NCBI GenBank assembly: GCA_028715505.1
Contig: JAQURS010000001.1
Coordinates: forward strand, 1 to 64,000
Length of the DNA stretch: 64,000 nucleotides
Reading direction: 5' to 3'
From: Patescibacteria group bacterium
Lineage (GTDB): Bacteria; Patescibacteriota; Patescibacteriia; 2-12-FULL-60-25
Positions 1 to 8,119 of the stretch are shown here, piece after piece (within the stretch, counting starts at the first letter, position 1; each line of letters opens with the position of its first letter). A model generated the notes under the pieces. The model was not told the DNA's origin. It did no database searches and was given only the letters and a program-made list of their open reading frames with translations. A program made the position numbers and the translations under genes.

Positions 1-2
1 AT

Positions 3-161
3 AAAAAAGAACAGCAGAAGATCAACGGCGCTCAAATCTCCAAACTCGCCGAAATCTGCGCCAACATCGAAAAACATTACGGTTTCCCCTGCGACATCGA
101 GTGGGGCATGGAAAAAGGGGAGTTTTACATCTTGCAGAGTAGGCCAATCACTACTTTATAA
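3..161 (+). CDS. PEP-synthase-type ATP-grasp domain protein, 3' end only
   Basis: Only the last 52 codons lie in the window; the gene starts upstream. The reading frame ends with EWGMEKGEFYILQSRPITTL and a TAA. That is the signature end of the PPDK_N / PEP-synthase ATP-binding domain (family pattern: acidic-E-W, then YxLQxRPxT). In full-length PEP synthase the swivelling phosphohistidine domain continues in the same polypeptide. Here the protein stops and a separate gene starts one base later. In this family the ATP-grasp domain moves the beta-phosphate of ATP onto the His of the swivelling domain. I infer that this protein charges the four separate carriers encoded downstream. The family call is good for the visible part; the N-terminus and true length cannot be seen. 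Confidence 0.8.
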   Translation, partial: KKEQQKINGAQISKLAEICANIEKHYGFPCDIEWGMEKGEFYILQSRPITTL

Positions 162-162
162 T

Positions 163-1224
163 ATGGATTTCCCAAAACTTAGGAGATTATTCGAAGTACC
201 GGGACTTCAATTTTTAGTTTCCGACATTTTATCTGAAACTTACAAGCAGTTTGACTATTATTTCATATTTAATGACGGAGCTTGGAAAAGCTATATCAAT
301 GAAGAAGATGTTAGTCATTGCTTGAGTGAAGGGGTTAAATTCATCAAGGATCAAATCAGGTTTGATTCTTACGTAAAAAATTACAATAAATACATAACTG
401 AATCTGCCAGAAAATTAGATAAGATTTTAAATAAAACCAACTTAGAAAAGAGCGATGCCGTCGAATGTCTTGAATTGTTTATCTGTAATCATTCTTTTTA
501 CATTTTTACGGAGTTTTATTATCTAGATAAGGCCGCTTTATTGAAAGAAAAAAGCGCCAAAAACAATTTAGAAACAATAGGAACTCTTAAAAATACAGCC
601 AGAGAGCATTTGAACAGAATCTTTTTCGGCTCGAATTGTTTTTTATTCAAGTTTTTAAATAAAATTTCAACTCAATTTTCGATCCAAGTTCCGGCTTTAG
701 AGAGCTACTCATGTCATGAAATAACGTCGTTGTTCGATAATGGGTTTGTTTTAAATTCTATTATTGAGCAGAGGAAGACGGCTTTTATCATGTGTCGGCA
801 ATTGCGAGCTGAGGGAGAAGAGGCAATGCCTCTTATTGAGAGTTTATTGAAGTCTTTCGAGCAATCTAAAGAACTGATTACCGGGACCCCAGTTTCGCCC
901 GGTAAAACTATTGGGAAGGTTATTGTCTTGCTTTCTGGCTATGAAGGACATTACGATAGATTGAATGAGGTTATGGATGGTATGAAGAATGGTCAGATAT
1001 TGGTAGCGGAAACTACTTCCCCGGAGCTGTTGCCTGCCTGTAAAAAAGCTGGTGCTATCGTCACAAACCAAGGAGGGCTTCTTTCTCATGCAGCGATTGT
1101 AAGTCGGGAATTGAAAATTCCCTGCATCGTCGGTGTTGGAAACGCAACGGATGTCCTTCATGACGGCGACGAGGTGGAGGTGGATGCCGACAAGGGGATT
1201 GTGAAAATACTCAACAGAGCATAG
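163..1224 (+). CDS. Swivelling phosphohistidine-domain protein 1 of 4
   Basis: 353 residues. Residues about 240-353 form a PEP-utilisers mobile domain: a P-G-x-x-x-G-K entry, then ILVAETTSPELLPACKKAGA and GGLLSHAAIVSRELKIPC, where the His of SHAAI is the expected phosphate acceptor. Residues 1-235 are a helical region I do not recognise, probably the acceptor/substrate part. There is no ATP-grasp domain and no C-terminal PEP-binding TIM barrel. The ATG is 1 nt after the stop of the ATP-grasp gene, so they are surely co-transcribed. The 5' two thirds is clearly AT-rich, whereas the swivelling-domain part has the GC content of its neighbours, suggesting domain exchange. Function beyond phosphocarrier is unknown. 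Confidence 0.8.
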   Translation: MDFPKLRRLFEVPGLQFLVSDILSETYKQFDYYFIFNDGAWKSYINEEDVSHCLSEGVKFIKDQIRFDSYVKNYNKYITESARKLDKILNKTNLEKSDAVECLELFICNHSFYIFTEFYYLDKAALLKEKSAKNNLETIGTLKNTAREHLNRIFFGSNCFLFKFLNKISTQFSIQVPALESYSCHEITSLFDNGFVLNSIIEQRKTAFIMCRQLRAEGEEAMPLIESLLKSFEQSKELITGTPVSPGKTIGKVIVLLSGYEGHYDRLNEVMDGMKNGQILVAETTSPELLPACKKAGAIVTNQGGLLSHAAIVSRELKIPCIVGVGNATDVLHDGDEVEVDADKGIVKILNRA

Positions 1225-1236
1225 AATGCGGGTCGT

Positions 1237-2343
1237 ATGAAGCCCGTCATCAACTCCTTCCAACCGTCGCTTACGGAATGGTTTGCTGCTCTTGGAGAGG
1301 AAGAAAAATCAAAAAGATTTCGTGAGGAAGATAGCCATAAAACTGATCGTCTTGAGATTTTGAATCAAGAAGCGGGTATCCCTTATGAAAAGTTTGAGAC
1401 TTTTTCGGGCAGGGATTTGGCTGATAAGACTGAGAAATGGCGGAATGTACTGGAAAATAGAGGAGATGAGCTTTGCGCCATCCGCCTGGTCCCACTCAAG
1501 CCCGACCTCCCGAAGCTTAGGCAACGGGGAGTTTCAATTCGGGGTTGTTATGAAAACTGGTTTTTAAAACAGGAGATTGATCCAAATGATTATAAAGTCG
1601 AGCTTTGCTCGCATTGCGAAATGCTGCTTTGGTCGGCCATTATGGTAGTGACCGACAAGAAGATTTACGGCGACATGATTCGCGGGATGCATTCCCAGCT
1701 AACGCACGGCGAAACAGTAGAGGAGCTGATCCAGTTTGAATTTGATTTTAAGGATTGGAAATGGTCAAAGCACGATTCTGAAGCAGAAGCTCAAGTAAGA
1801 AGGATGATTGATTTGCTATATATTCCCGATCAGGCGGCCCAGGAAAACCTCAAGGAAAAATTACATAGCGAATTTTCACACGATTATTTGAAGGATTATT
1901 TTGAATTCACGGTTTGGCCGGGTGACAAGTTGCATATGATTGATTACAACCGCCTTTTGCCCAAATACCTTTCGACTGATTGGTCGGTGAACGAGGGCGC
2001 GGCGGATTCATCCTGCGAATTGCGCGGCGCGTCTGCCCAGCCGGGGAGCTCGCGTGGAATCGCGAGGATCGTCACGGTTGAAAACATTGAATCGGCTGAT
2101 ATCCAGCCTGGCGAAATATTGGTTTGCGACAACACGGACGTCAGGTTTTTGCCTTTAATGAAAAAAGCCGGCGCCATCGTCACCAACCGGGGCGGCATTC
2201 TGAGCCACGCGGCCATTATCTCGCGCGAGCTTAAAGTCCCATGCGTGATCGGGACAAAAAACGCGACGGTAACTCTGCGCGACGGTGACGAGGTGGAAGT
2301 GGATGCGGACAAAGGGATCGTGAAGATCATAAATCGTGCCTGA
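1237..2343 (+). CDS. Swivelling phosphohistidine-domain protein 2 of 4
   Basis: 368 residues. The C-terminal part, from about residue 260, is a mobile His domain with GGILSHAAIISRELKVPC and the ending DGDEVEVDADKGIVKI. The N-terminal 255 residues are unlike those of the first copy. They contain an HCEMLLWSA segment and many acidic/aromatic residues, but no motif I can name. The ATG is 12 nt after the previous stop. The gene appears intact, with its own start and stop, so it is not a frameshifted piece of a longer dikinase. The role as a phosphate carrier served by the upstream ATP-grasp protein is inferred from family knowledge and gene order. Confidence 0.78.
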   Translation: MKPVINSFQPSLTEWFAALGEEEKSKRFREEDSHKTDRLEILNQEAGIPYEKFETFSGRDLADKTEKWRNVLENRGDELCAIRLVPLKPDLPKLRQRGVSIRGCYENWFLKQEIDPNDYKVELCSHCEMLLWSAIMVVTDKKIYGDMIRGMHSQLTHGETVEELIQFEFDFKDWKWSKHDSEAEAQVRRMIDLLYIPDQAAQENLKEKLHSEFSHDYLKDYFEFTVWPGDKLHMIDYNRLLPKYLSTDWSVNEGAADSSCELRGASAQPGSSRGIARIVTVENIESADIQPGEILVCDNTDVRFLPLMKKAGAIVTNRGGILSHAAIISRELKVPCVIGTKNATVTLRDGDEVEVDADKGIVKIINRA

Positions 2344-2344
2344 T

Positions 2345-3490
2345 ATGGAAAGCGATAATGTATTATCCTTTATAAAATCCCAGAAATGGGTATTGCGATA
2401 CAGGGCGGACACGACCTTGCTTTTTTATTCGGCCAGGCAGGATGGCGTGAGGCGGTTTGTAAAAAACATGCAAGGGATCGATGCGTATGAAACGGTGTTT
2501 GTGCCAATCAAAGATCAGCCGGTTCGAGCCATGAATCTGGCGCAAACGAATGCTTTCCATGAAGCTAGTCGCGAGATGGTGCTTAAAAATCCCCAAATAC
2601 TTGCAGACCGGATAAAAGAAAACAACGAGCTTTGGGTGCGTATCGCGGGTGAGTGCGAGGCTCTTGGCCGGGCAGTGAAAACAGGAGATGAAACTCAGGC
2701 TATTGCAGCCTTCAAACAAGTCGCAGATTCATATGCCTTGAACGGCGCCCAATTCATCGTCATTTTTTCACTAGGTATCGGGCTTACCGAAGCGGGAGTA
2801 GGGCCTGAATACAAATCAATCCTGGACGTGCATGACGCCTGGCGCAATACGGTCGTATTGAAGGAAGAATTGTTGGGCAAAGCGTGGTATGAATTTTTGA
2901 CGTTTATGGCCAGCCATCGGAAGATAGAGTCGCCCGCGCCCGAACTCATGCGCCATCTCTCGTTGCATGAATTTCTTGATTGGTTAAATGGCGCGATGAT
3001 TGACGTTGACGCGAAAGTTAATGCGAGAAAGGAAAACGGTTTTATTTATTTGGATTTACATGATGATCGACGCATGGTGGATGATAAAAATTTGATTGAT
3101 GCTGTCGTTGCCTATTTTTCGGCCTTGGAAGAGAAGGATGCGGCCTCGAGCTCGGTTAAAGGCCAAGTCGCTTTTGTCGGCGATGGCTCCGTTACTGGCA
3201 AAGTGATAGTCGTGAAAAATAAAGACGAACTGTCTGCCAAGGGCCAGTCCATGGCGGGGAACATTTTGGTCACCATCCAAACCACGCCGCACTTCATCCC
3301 ATATCTTAAGGATGTTAAAGCGATAGTTACCGATGAAGGCGGGATTACCTGCCACGCCGCCATCGTTTCCCGCGAATTTAAAATTCCCTGTGTCATTGGG
3401 ACAAAAAATGGGACGAATGTCTTACGCGACGGCGACGAGGTGGAGGTAGACGTGGAAAAAGGGATCGTAAAAGTTTTAAAACGCGCTTAG
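2345..3490 (+). CDS. Swivelling phosphohistidine-domain protein 3 of 4
   Basis: 381 residues from the ATG at 2345. A GTG at 2336 would overlap the previous stop and is less likely. The C-terminal domain carries GGITCHAAIVSREFKIPC, so the catalytic His is kept although the serine before it is Cys. It ends in DGDEVEVDVEKGIVKV. The N-terminal 265 residues are a separate, mostly helical region with no recognised motif. The gene starts 1 nt after the stop of protein 2 and ends 1 nt before protein 4, which indicates tight translational coupling. No ATP-binding or PEP-binding domain is present. Confidence 0.78.
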   Translation: MESDNVLSFIKSQKWVLRYRADTTLLFYSARQDGVRRFVKNMQGIDAYETVFVPIKDQPVRAMNLAQTNAFHEASREMVLKNPQILADRIKENNELWVRIAGECEALGRAVKTGDETQAIAAFKQVADSYALNGAQFIVIFSLGIGLTEAGVGPEYKSILDVHDAWRNTVVLKEELLGKAWYEFLTFMASHRKIESPAPELMRHLSLHEFLDWLNGAMIDVDAKVNARKENGFIYLDLHDDRRMVDDKNLIDAVVAYFSALEEKDAASSSVKGQVAFVGDGSVTGKVIVVKNKDELSAKGQSMAGNILVTIQTTPHFIPYLKDVKAIVTDEGGITCHAAIVSREFKIPCVIGTKNGTNVLRDGDEVEVDVEKGIVKVLKRA

Positions 3491-3491
3491 T

Positions 3492-4562
3492 ATGCCTCTT
3501 TCGCGGATCAAATCCATTGAATTTTGGGCAAGGGAATATCGCATGCCTTTGTTTTGGCTGACTGATCCCAGACATTTTATTCCGGGTCAGGGATTCTTGT
3601 TTCTTGCCAAAAATAACGTCACGCATTGTTATTACGTGAACCAGAGGATCAAAAAAGAGCAGGAAAGCGGTTATCGTTATTTTAGTAAATCGGAAAATTT
3701 CAAAAAGTTTATCGAAAAATCGGACGAATTAGTAACTGAGATGAAGCGGGCGGAAAAAGAATTTAAAAAATACGATTTGAAATCTTTATCAAATAAAGCT
3801 TTTTACGAGGCTTTCAACACTTTGGTAGCTTTGATTTGCAGATTCAGTGGTTTATATACCAAAACCGAAGCCGCTAAACTTCAAAAATTTGAAAACCGAA
3901 ACAATAGCGAGTTAAAAAAGTCGTTTTTGGAGGTCGGCCAAGCTCGTTTTAAATTAAGGAAGGCTGTGGAGTCGTTTTTCCCACTGGTTTTACACGATGT
4001 TTTAAAAGAGAATGTCAGGCGTTACGGGATTAAACCTGGCGATTGGTTCTTCTATACTCATTCTGAGACTAAAAATTTATTTAAGGGCAAGCTGGTCAAT
4101 AGTAAAAAGATAGCGCAAAGGCAAAAAGGCTACGCTTTACTGAATCTTAACGGACACAACGAACTTTTGGTGGATCAGGACTTTAAACAAGCCTGGAAAC
4201 TGGTAAAAAGTATGACTAAAACCGGTAAGGAATTAAAAGGTTTACCCGCGCAACCGGGGATTGTTAAAGGAAAAGCCGAGTTGATACGGCACAATGTCCG
4301 GGATTTGATGGCTAAAGTCAAAAAATTTAAAGCAGGAAATATCCTGGTAACCGAGATGACCACTCCCTCGACCATTCTAGCTTGCAAGAAAGCCTCGGCT
4401 ATCGTGACCGACGAAGGCGGGGTTCTTTGCCACGCCGCCATAATCAGCCGCGAATTAAAAAAACCCTGTGTTGTCGGCACAAAACAAGCCACGCAGACCA
4501 TAAAATCCGGGGATTTAATCGAGGTTGACGCGAATCGGGGGATTGTTAAGCTGTTAAGGTAA
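3492..4562 (+). CDS. Swivelling phosphohistidine-domain protein 4 of 4
   Basis: 356 residues. The C-terminal mobile domain has GGVLCHAAIISRELKKPC. The N-terminal region is basic and helical. Just before the carrier domain it has WFFYTHSETKNLFKGK followed by KKIAQRQKGYAL. This resembles the end of the middle domain of rifampin phosphotransferase and PEP synthase (pattern: F-Y/F-L-T-x-x-E-L, then I-x-x-R-x-x-x-Y). That is the best clue that the N-terminal halves are substrate-side domains of split dikinases. The gene is AT-rich like the first copy. It is followed after 18 bp by yvcK. Confidence 0.78.
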   Translation: MPLSRIKSIEFWAREYRMPLFWLTDPRHFIPGQGFLFLAKNNVTHCYYVNQRIKKEQESGYRYFSKSENFKKFIEKSDELVTEMKRAEKEFKKYDLKSLSNKAFYEAFNTLVALICRFSGLYTKTEAAKLQKFENRNNSELKKSFLEVGQARFKLRKAVESFFPLVLHDVLKENVRRYGIKPGDWFFYTHSETKNLFKGKLVNSKKIAQRQKGYALLNLNGHNELLVDQDFKQAWKLVKSMTKTGKELKGLPAQPGIVKGKAELIRHNVRDLMAKVKKFKAGNILVTEMTTPSTILACKKASAIVTDEGGVLCHAAIISRELKKPCVVGTKQATQTIKSGDLIEVDANRGIVKLLR

Positions 4563-4580
4563 CTCGGAACTTTAGACGTT

Positions 4581-5615
4581 ATGCAAAATCCACCTTTGAA
4601 GAAAGTCGTTGTTTTGGGCGGCGGTACCGGCACGTTCACCGTCCTTTCCGGCTTGAAAAATTATCCTCTGGATCTCGCGGCCATCGTTTCCATCGCGGAC
4701 GACGGCGGCTCGACCGGCATCTTGCGCGATGAATTGGGAGTCCTGCCTCCCGGCGACATTCGCCAGTGCCTGGTCGCGCTTTCTTCGGGCGACAGGGTGC
4801 TGCGCGATTTGTTTAACTACCGTTTTACCCAAGGCGGATTGGAAGGCCATAATTTTGGCAACATTTTCCTATCGGCTTTGGAAAAAGTTAACAACGATCC
4901 TCTTACGGCCATTAAAGAAGCTAATCGCATCTTGAACGTTAAAGGCCGGGTGATTCCCGTTTCAGCCCGCGCGGCGGATCTTTACGCGGAGCTTGAAGAC
5001 AGTACGGTAGTTAAAGGCCAACACGCCATCGACAAGCCCGCTTGCGAGCGCGCGCAAATCCGGCATTGTTTCTTGTCTCCCATGCCCGAAGCCAATCCCG
5101 AGGCATTGCAAGCCATTCATGACGCGGACGTGATCGTGATGGGACCGGGAGACCTATACACCAGCTTAATTCCCATCCTCCTGGTCCAAGGCGTGACCAA
5201 CGCCATCGCGCAAAGCCGCGCCGAGCGATTACTGATCGTGAACCTGACTTCCAAGCGAGGCCAAACTCAGGGCTACAAGGCCAGTGATTTTTATAATGTC
5301 GTCACCAAGTACGCTTGGCCCGCTCCGGTCGATACGGTAATCGTCAACGTGGCCCAACCTTCAGAATTAGTCGCACAAAAATACATCGAAGCCGGCGATC
5401 ATTTGATCGAAGACGATTTGGATGGTCAATCGATTAAAGTTTGGAAATGCGAGTTGTTGGCGGATGACATAGCCAATCCCGTGCCGGGCGATAGGCTGAA
5501 ACGCAGTTTATTGCGGCATGATCCGCAGAAATTGGCTGAAGCTATCCTAAAAGCTTCAGGAATGGCAGAATACGTAATACAATCCGATTTAGAGCGTTTA
5601 ACCTCAAACGTCTAA
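4581..5615 (+). CDS. yvcK: YvcK/YbhK-family gluconeogenesis/cell-shape factor
   Basis: 344 residues. The N-terminal VVLGGGTGTFTVLSGLK and SIADDGGSTGILRDELGVLP, then PPGDIRQCL and GHNFGNIFL, are hallmark motifs of the CofD-like YvcK family. Family members bind UDP-sugars and are needed for growth on gluconeogenic carbon and for cell-wall homeostasis in Firmicutes. They do not make F420. The length is normal and the motifs are complete, so the protein should be cytoplasmic and functional. It lies 18 bp after the split dikinase cassette and just before a lipoprotein and uppP. Together with uppP this fits a cell-envelope/central-carbon group. Confidence 0.93.
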   Translation: MQNPPLKKVVVLGGGTGTFTVLSGLKNYPLDLAAIVSIADDGGSTGILRDELGVLPPGDIRQCLVALSSGDRVLRDLFNYRFTQGGLEGHNFGNIFLSALEKVNNDPLTAIKEANRILNVKGRVIPVSARAADLYAELEDSTVVKGQHAIDKPACERAQIRHCFLSPMPEANPEALQAIHDADVIVMGPGDLYTSLIPILLVQGVTNAIAQSRAERLLIVNLTSKRGQTQGYKASDFYNVVTKYAWPAPVDTVIVNVAQPSELVAQKYIEAGDHLIEDDLDGQSIKVWKCELLADDIANPVPGDRLKRSLLRHDPQKLAEAILKASGMAEYVIQSDLERLTSNV

Positions 5616-5625
5616 CAATACAACT

Positions 5626-6984
5626 ATGAAACGAATATCATTTTTGCTCGTGGCTTTGGCCCTTTTTGGGGCAGGCTGCTGGTCCAATAATCAAAACGTC
5701 AATCAGAATCAGACCCCGACTCCGACCACGACCACGCAGACGCCGACTACTACCGGCCAAAATCCGCAGCCAACAGGTTTGCTGACATACAAAAATTCGC
5801 AGCAAGGGATTGAGTTCCAGTATCCTGCAACGGCCGTGGACGTCACGACTTCGACTAACGAGACTTACGCACCAAAAGTCATCGCGAGTTTTGATTTAGG
5901 TAAAACGGTCAATGACCCTGAAGCTAAATCAGTCCCCGAAACCAGGTTGGACGTGTTAAAGATCAGTGCCGACGCCAAAACGCAGGAAGGCAAGCCGATC
6001 ATCAACGACGGTTTCTATTACGAATTTGGTTGGACGCCGCAATTGAACGTTGGCGTGAGGCGCGAGACACTTGGTAATTACGAATTCGGTCGCAGCACTT
6101 ATTCGGATGCGGCAGCCGGCAATCTCTACACCACATACGCCTATACCTATCCGATCGGGAATAATGAACTCGTTCTGTTCAGGTTCGTCATCCACTCGGT
6201 TAATTGCGGAAATTACGAAGGGACAGGATTCAAATGCATACCATTCGATGCCACGCGCGATATTCAAACTCCTGAACAGATAATGGCCACCGTCAGGCTG
6301 ACGTCGTCACCAGTCGCTTCGGTCTACAGCTTTAAAGACGGCACGGTTTCGGAAAAAACCAAGTACGTTGAAATCAAAGCGACCTACCCGGTCATGACCG
6401 GCGGACAAAACAGCGTGACCACAGCTTTCAACGCCAAGATCAAGTCATTCATCGATTTGGAAGTCGCCCAATTTAAAAAAGATACCCAAAGCGCCGCCGA
6501 TTATCCGGGCGTCGGGCCGCTTTATCTCAATTATTATTACAACATCCCGTATAACCAAAACGGTTTGATCAGCGTCGTCATGCAAAAAGAGTCCTTCACC
6601 GGAGGGGCCCACCCGAATACCACCTATAAGACTTATTTGTTCAACACCCAGAACTCCAAGTTTCTGGTTTTGGGCGATCTTTTCAAGCCGACATCGGATT
6701 ATTTAGGAACGATCGCGAGTTATACCAAATCGCAATTGCAGGCTAAGTTTCTGAAGGACGCCCAACAGAACGGTCAGACCGAGGCGGAGTGGTTTTCCGA
6801 AGGGGCGGAGCCGAAAGCTGCGAATTACGAGAACTTTAACTTGACCGATAAGGGCATTAATTTCATTTTCCCGCCGTACCAAGTCGCTGCTTACGCTTAT
6901 GGGACTCAAGAGCAGGTCGTTCCGGTCAGTATTTATAAGACGTCCATTCTCGCGACCGGCCCGATTAGCTTTTGGAATAAGTAA
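5626..6984 (+). CDS. Lipoprotein with C-terminal DUF3298 (RsiV-like) domain
   Basis: 452 residues. It starts with a lipoprotein signal (FLLVALALFGAGC, lipobox GAGC, Cys18), then a Thr/Pro/Gln-rich linker to about residue 45. A middle domain of about 190 residues follows. The C-terminal half has the DUF4163/DUF3298 arrangement: YPVMTGG, FTGGAHPNT and LGDLFKP, then the ending FPPYQVAAYAYGTQEVVP-like pattern. DUF3298 is found in RsiV and PdaC, where it binds lysozyme or peptidoglycan-related ligands. The protein should be anchored outside the membrane. The ATG is 10 nt after the yvcK stop. Its specific ligand is unknown. Confidence 0.85.
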   Translation: MKRISFLLVALALFGAGCWSNNQNVNQNQTPTPTTTTQTPTTTGQNPQPTGLLTYKNSQQGIEFQYPATAVDVTTSTNETYAPKVIASFDLGKTVNDPEAKSVPETRLDVLKISADAKTQEGKPIINDGFYYEFGWTPQLNVGVRRETLGNYEFGRSTYSDAAAGNLYTTYAYTYPIGNNELVLFRFVIHSVNCGNYEGTGFKCIPFDATRDIQTPEQIMATVRLTSSPVASVYSFKDGTVSEKTKYVEIKATYPVMTGGQNSVTTAFNAKIKSFIDLEVAQFKKDTQSAADYPGVGPLYLNYYYNIPYNQNGLISVVMQKESFTGGAHPNTTYKTYLFNTQNSKFLVLGDLFKPTSDYLGTIASYTKSQLQAKFLKDAQQNGQTEAEWFSEGAEPKAANYENFNLTDKGINFIFPPYQVAAYAYGTQEQVVPVSIYKTSILATGPISFWNK

Positions 6985-6989
6985 AAATT

Positions 6990-7259
6990 ATGCGCAATAA
7001 GTCGTTTACTCCAAATTGGCTTGGGTTCGTGCGATACCTGCGCGATCCCAATGCCGACTGGAAACCTAAGCTAGCTTTGGCCGTGGCCATCTTGTATTTG
7101 ATTTGGCCAATCGATTTGATTCCTGATTTTGCCCCTATTATCGGTTGGCTGGACGATATTGGTATTACGGCTTTGGCTATCGCTTACGTGGTGCATGCTT
7201 CGAATCTTTATTCAAAACAAAAACAACATCTGGTTGAAGACGAGCAACCCAAAGAATAA
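6990..7259 (+). CDS. DUF1232 (YkvA-like) small membrane protein
   Basis: 89 residues. The motif LIWPIDLIPDFAPIIGWLDD is the core of the DUF1232/YkvA family, a short membrane-inserting hairpin with unknown biochemical role. One hydrophobic stretch precedes it, and the charged tail ends in KQKQHLVEDEQPKE. It is located 5 bp after the lipoprotein and 6 bp before uppP, so it is part of the same operon. Confidence 0.88.
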   Translation: MRNKSFTPNWLGFVRYLRDPNADWKPKLALAVAILYLIWPIDLIPDFAPIIGWLDDIGITALAIAYVVHASNLYSKQKQHLVEDEQPKE

Positions 7260-7265
7260 TCATTT

Positions 7266-8045
7266 ATGTATCAATTAATCTCGGCCGCCATTCTTGGCTT
7301 GGTTGAAGGCTTGACTGAATTTTTGCCGATTTCCTCGACGGGCCACCTGATCCTTGTTAACCGTTGGTTTTCTTTCGGCCAACCTTTCACGAAACTTTTT
7401 GACATCGTAATCCAATCCGGGGCCATTCTTGCCGTCATCATTTTTTTTTGGAAAGATATTTGGCCCTCGAGTTGGAAATTTAATGAATTAAAAACTAAAT
7501 GGGGAACCATCCTGGCCGCCTTTATCCCAACGGCCTTGATCGGATTCTTATTCGCAGACATCGCCGAAAAATATTTATTTAATCCTTTGGTGGTCGCGGC
7601 CGCTTTGGTTTTTTACGGAATTATTTTTATAATTTTGGAAAAATTCAAAAAAGAGGGCATGAAGGATCAGGTATCTTACAGTGATGCAATATTGATTGGT
7701 TTGGTCCAAGCCTTAGCCCTCGTGCCTGGCACATCCAGGTCTGGCGCGACGATCCTTGGTCTTTTGTTTTTGGGTTACGCGCGTCCGGCGGCCGCTAAAT
7801 TTTCTTTCCTGCTTGCCATCCCGACCCTGGTAGCTGCCAGCGGGTATTCGTTATTGAAATACAAAGCTCCGATTTCGGGGGCTGAGATGGGCTATCTGGC
7901 GATTGGCTTTTTTATTTCCCTGATCTCCGCCTATTTCGTCATCCGATGGTTTTTATCATATATAAGCCGTAAAGATTTTATCCCCTTTGCCTGGTACCGG
8001 ATTGTTTTAGGCTTAGTTGTCATACTTTTCGCGTTCTGGAGTTGA
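7266..8045 (+). CDS. uppP: Undecaprenyl-diphosphatase UppP (BacA)
   Basis: 259 residues, polytopic membrane enzyme. It carries both family signatures: EGLTEFLPISSTGHL near the N-terminus (catalytic Glu/Ser/His region) and PGTSRSGATI at about residue 155. UppP dephosphorylates undecaprenyl diphosphate so that the lipid carrier can be reused for peptidoglycan and other envelope polymers. Length is typical. It closes the yvcK-lipoprotein-DUF1232-uppP run. The TGA stop lies inside the -35 box of the next gene's promoter. Confidence 0.95.
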   Translation: MYQLISAAILGLVEGLTEFLPISSTGHLILVNRWFSFGQPFTKLFDIVIQSGAILAVIIFFWKDIWPSSWKFNELKTKWGTILAAFIPTALIGFLFADIAEKYLFNPLVVAAALVFYGIIFIILEKFKKEGMKDQVSYSDAILIGLVQALALVPGTSRSGATILGLLFLGYARPAAAKFSFLLAIPTLVAASGYSLLKYKAPISGAEMGYLAIGFFISLISAYFVIRWFLSYISRKDFIPFAWYRIVLGLVVILFAFWS

Positions 8046-8070
8046 CAATTCCGTAAAATTGATACAGGAT
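8042..8070 (+). promoter_or_regulatory. Promoter of the 8120 gene
   Basis: TTGACA at 8042-8047, 17 bp, then CAGGAT at 8065-8070. The -35 overlaps the uppP stop codon. The -10 is weak but keeps A at position 2 and T at position 6. Confidence 0.6.
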
Positions 8071-8073
8071 GCA

Positions 8074-8098
8074 AAATCCCCGTAATGGTGCGGGGTTT
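8074..8098 (+). promoter_or_regulatory. Leader hairpin before the 8120 gene
   Basis: An AAATCCCCG / CGGGGTTT stem with an 8-nt loop sits a few bases after the expected transcript start. It ends 21 nt before the ATG, ahead of an AGAGGTG ribosome site. Confidence 0.5.
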
Positions 8099-8119
8099 GA
8101 AAACTAAAGAGGTGAAACC

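Noticed and set aside
163-4562. The four phosphocarrier genes as frameshifted pieces of one PEP synthase
   Set aside because: Each has its own carrier domain, start and stop, with 1-12 nt spacing. A broken gene would show one carrier domain, not four.
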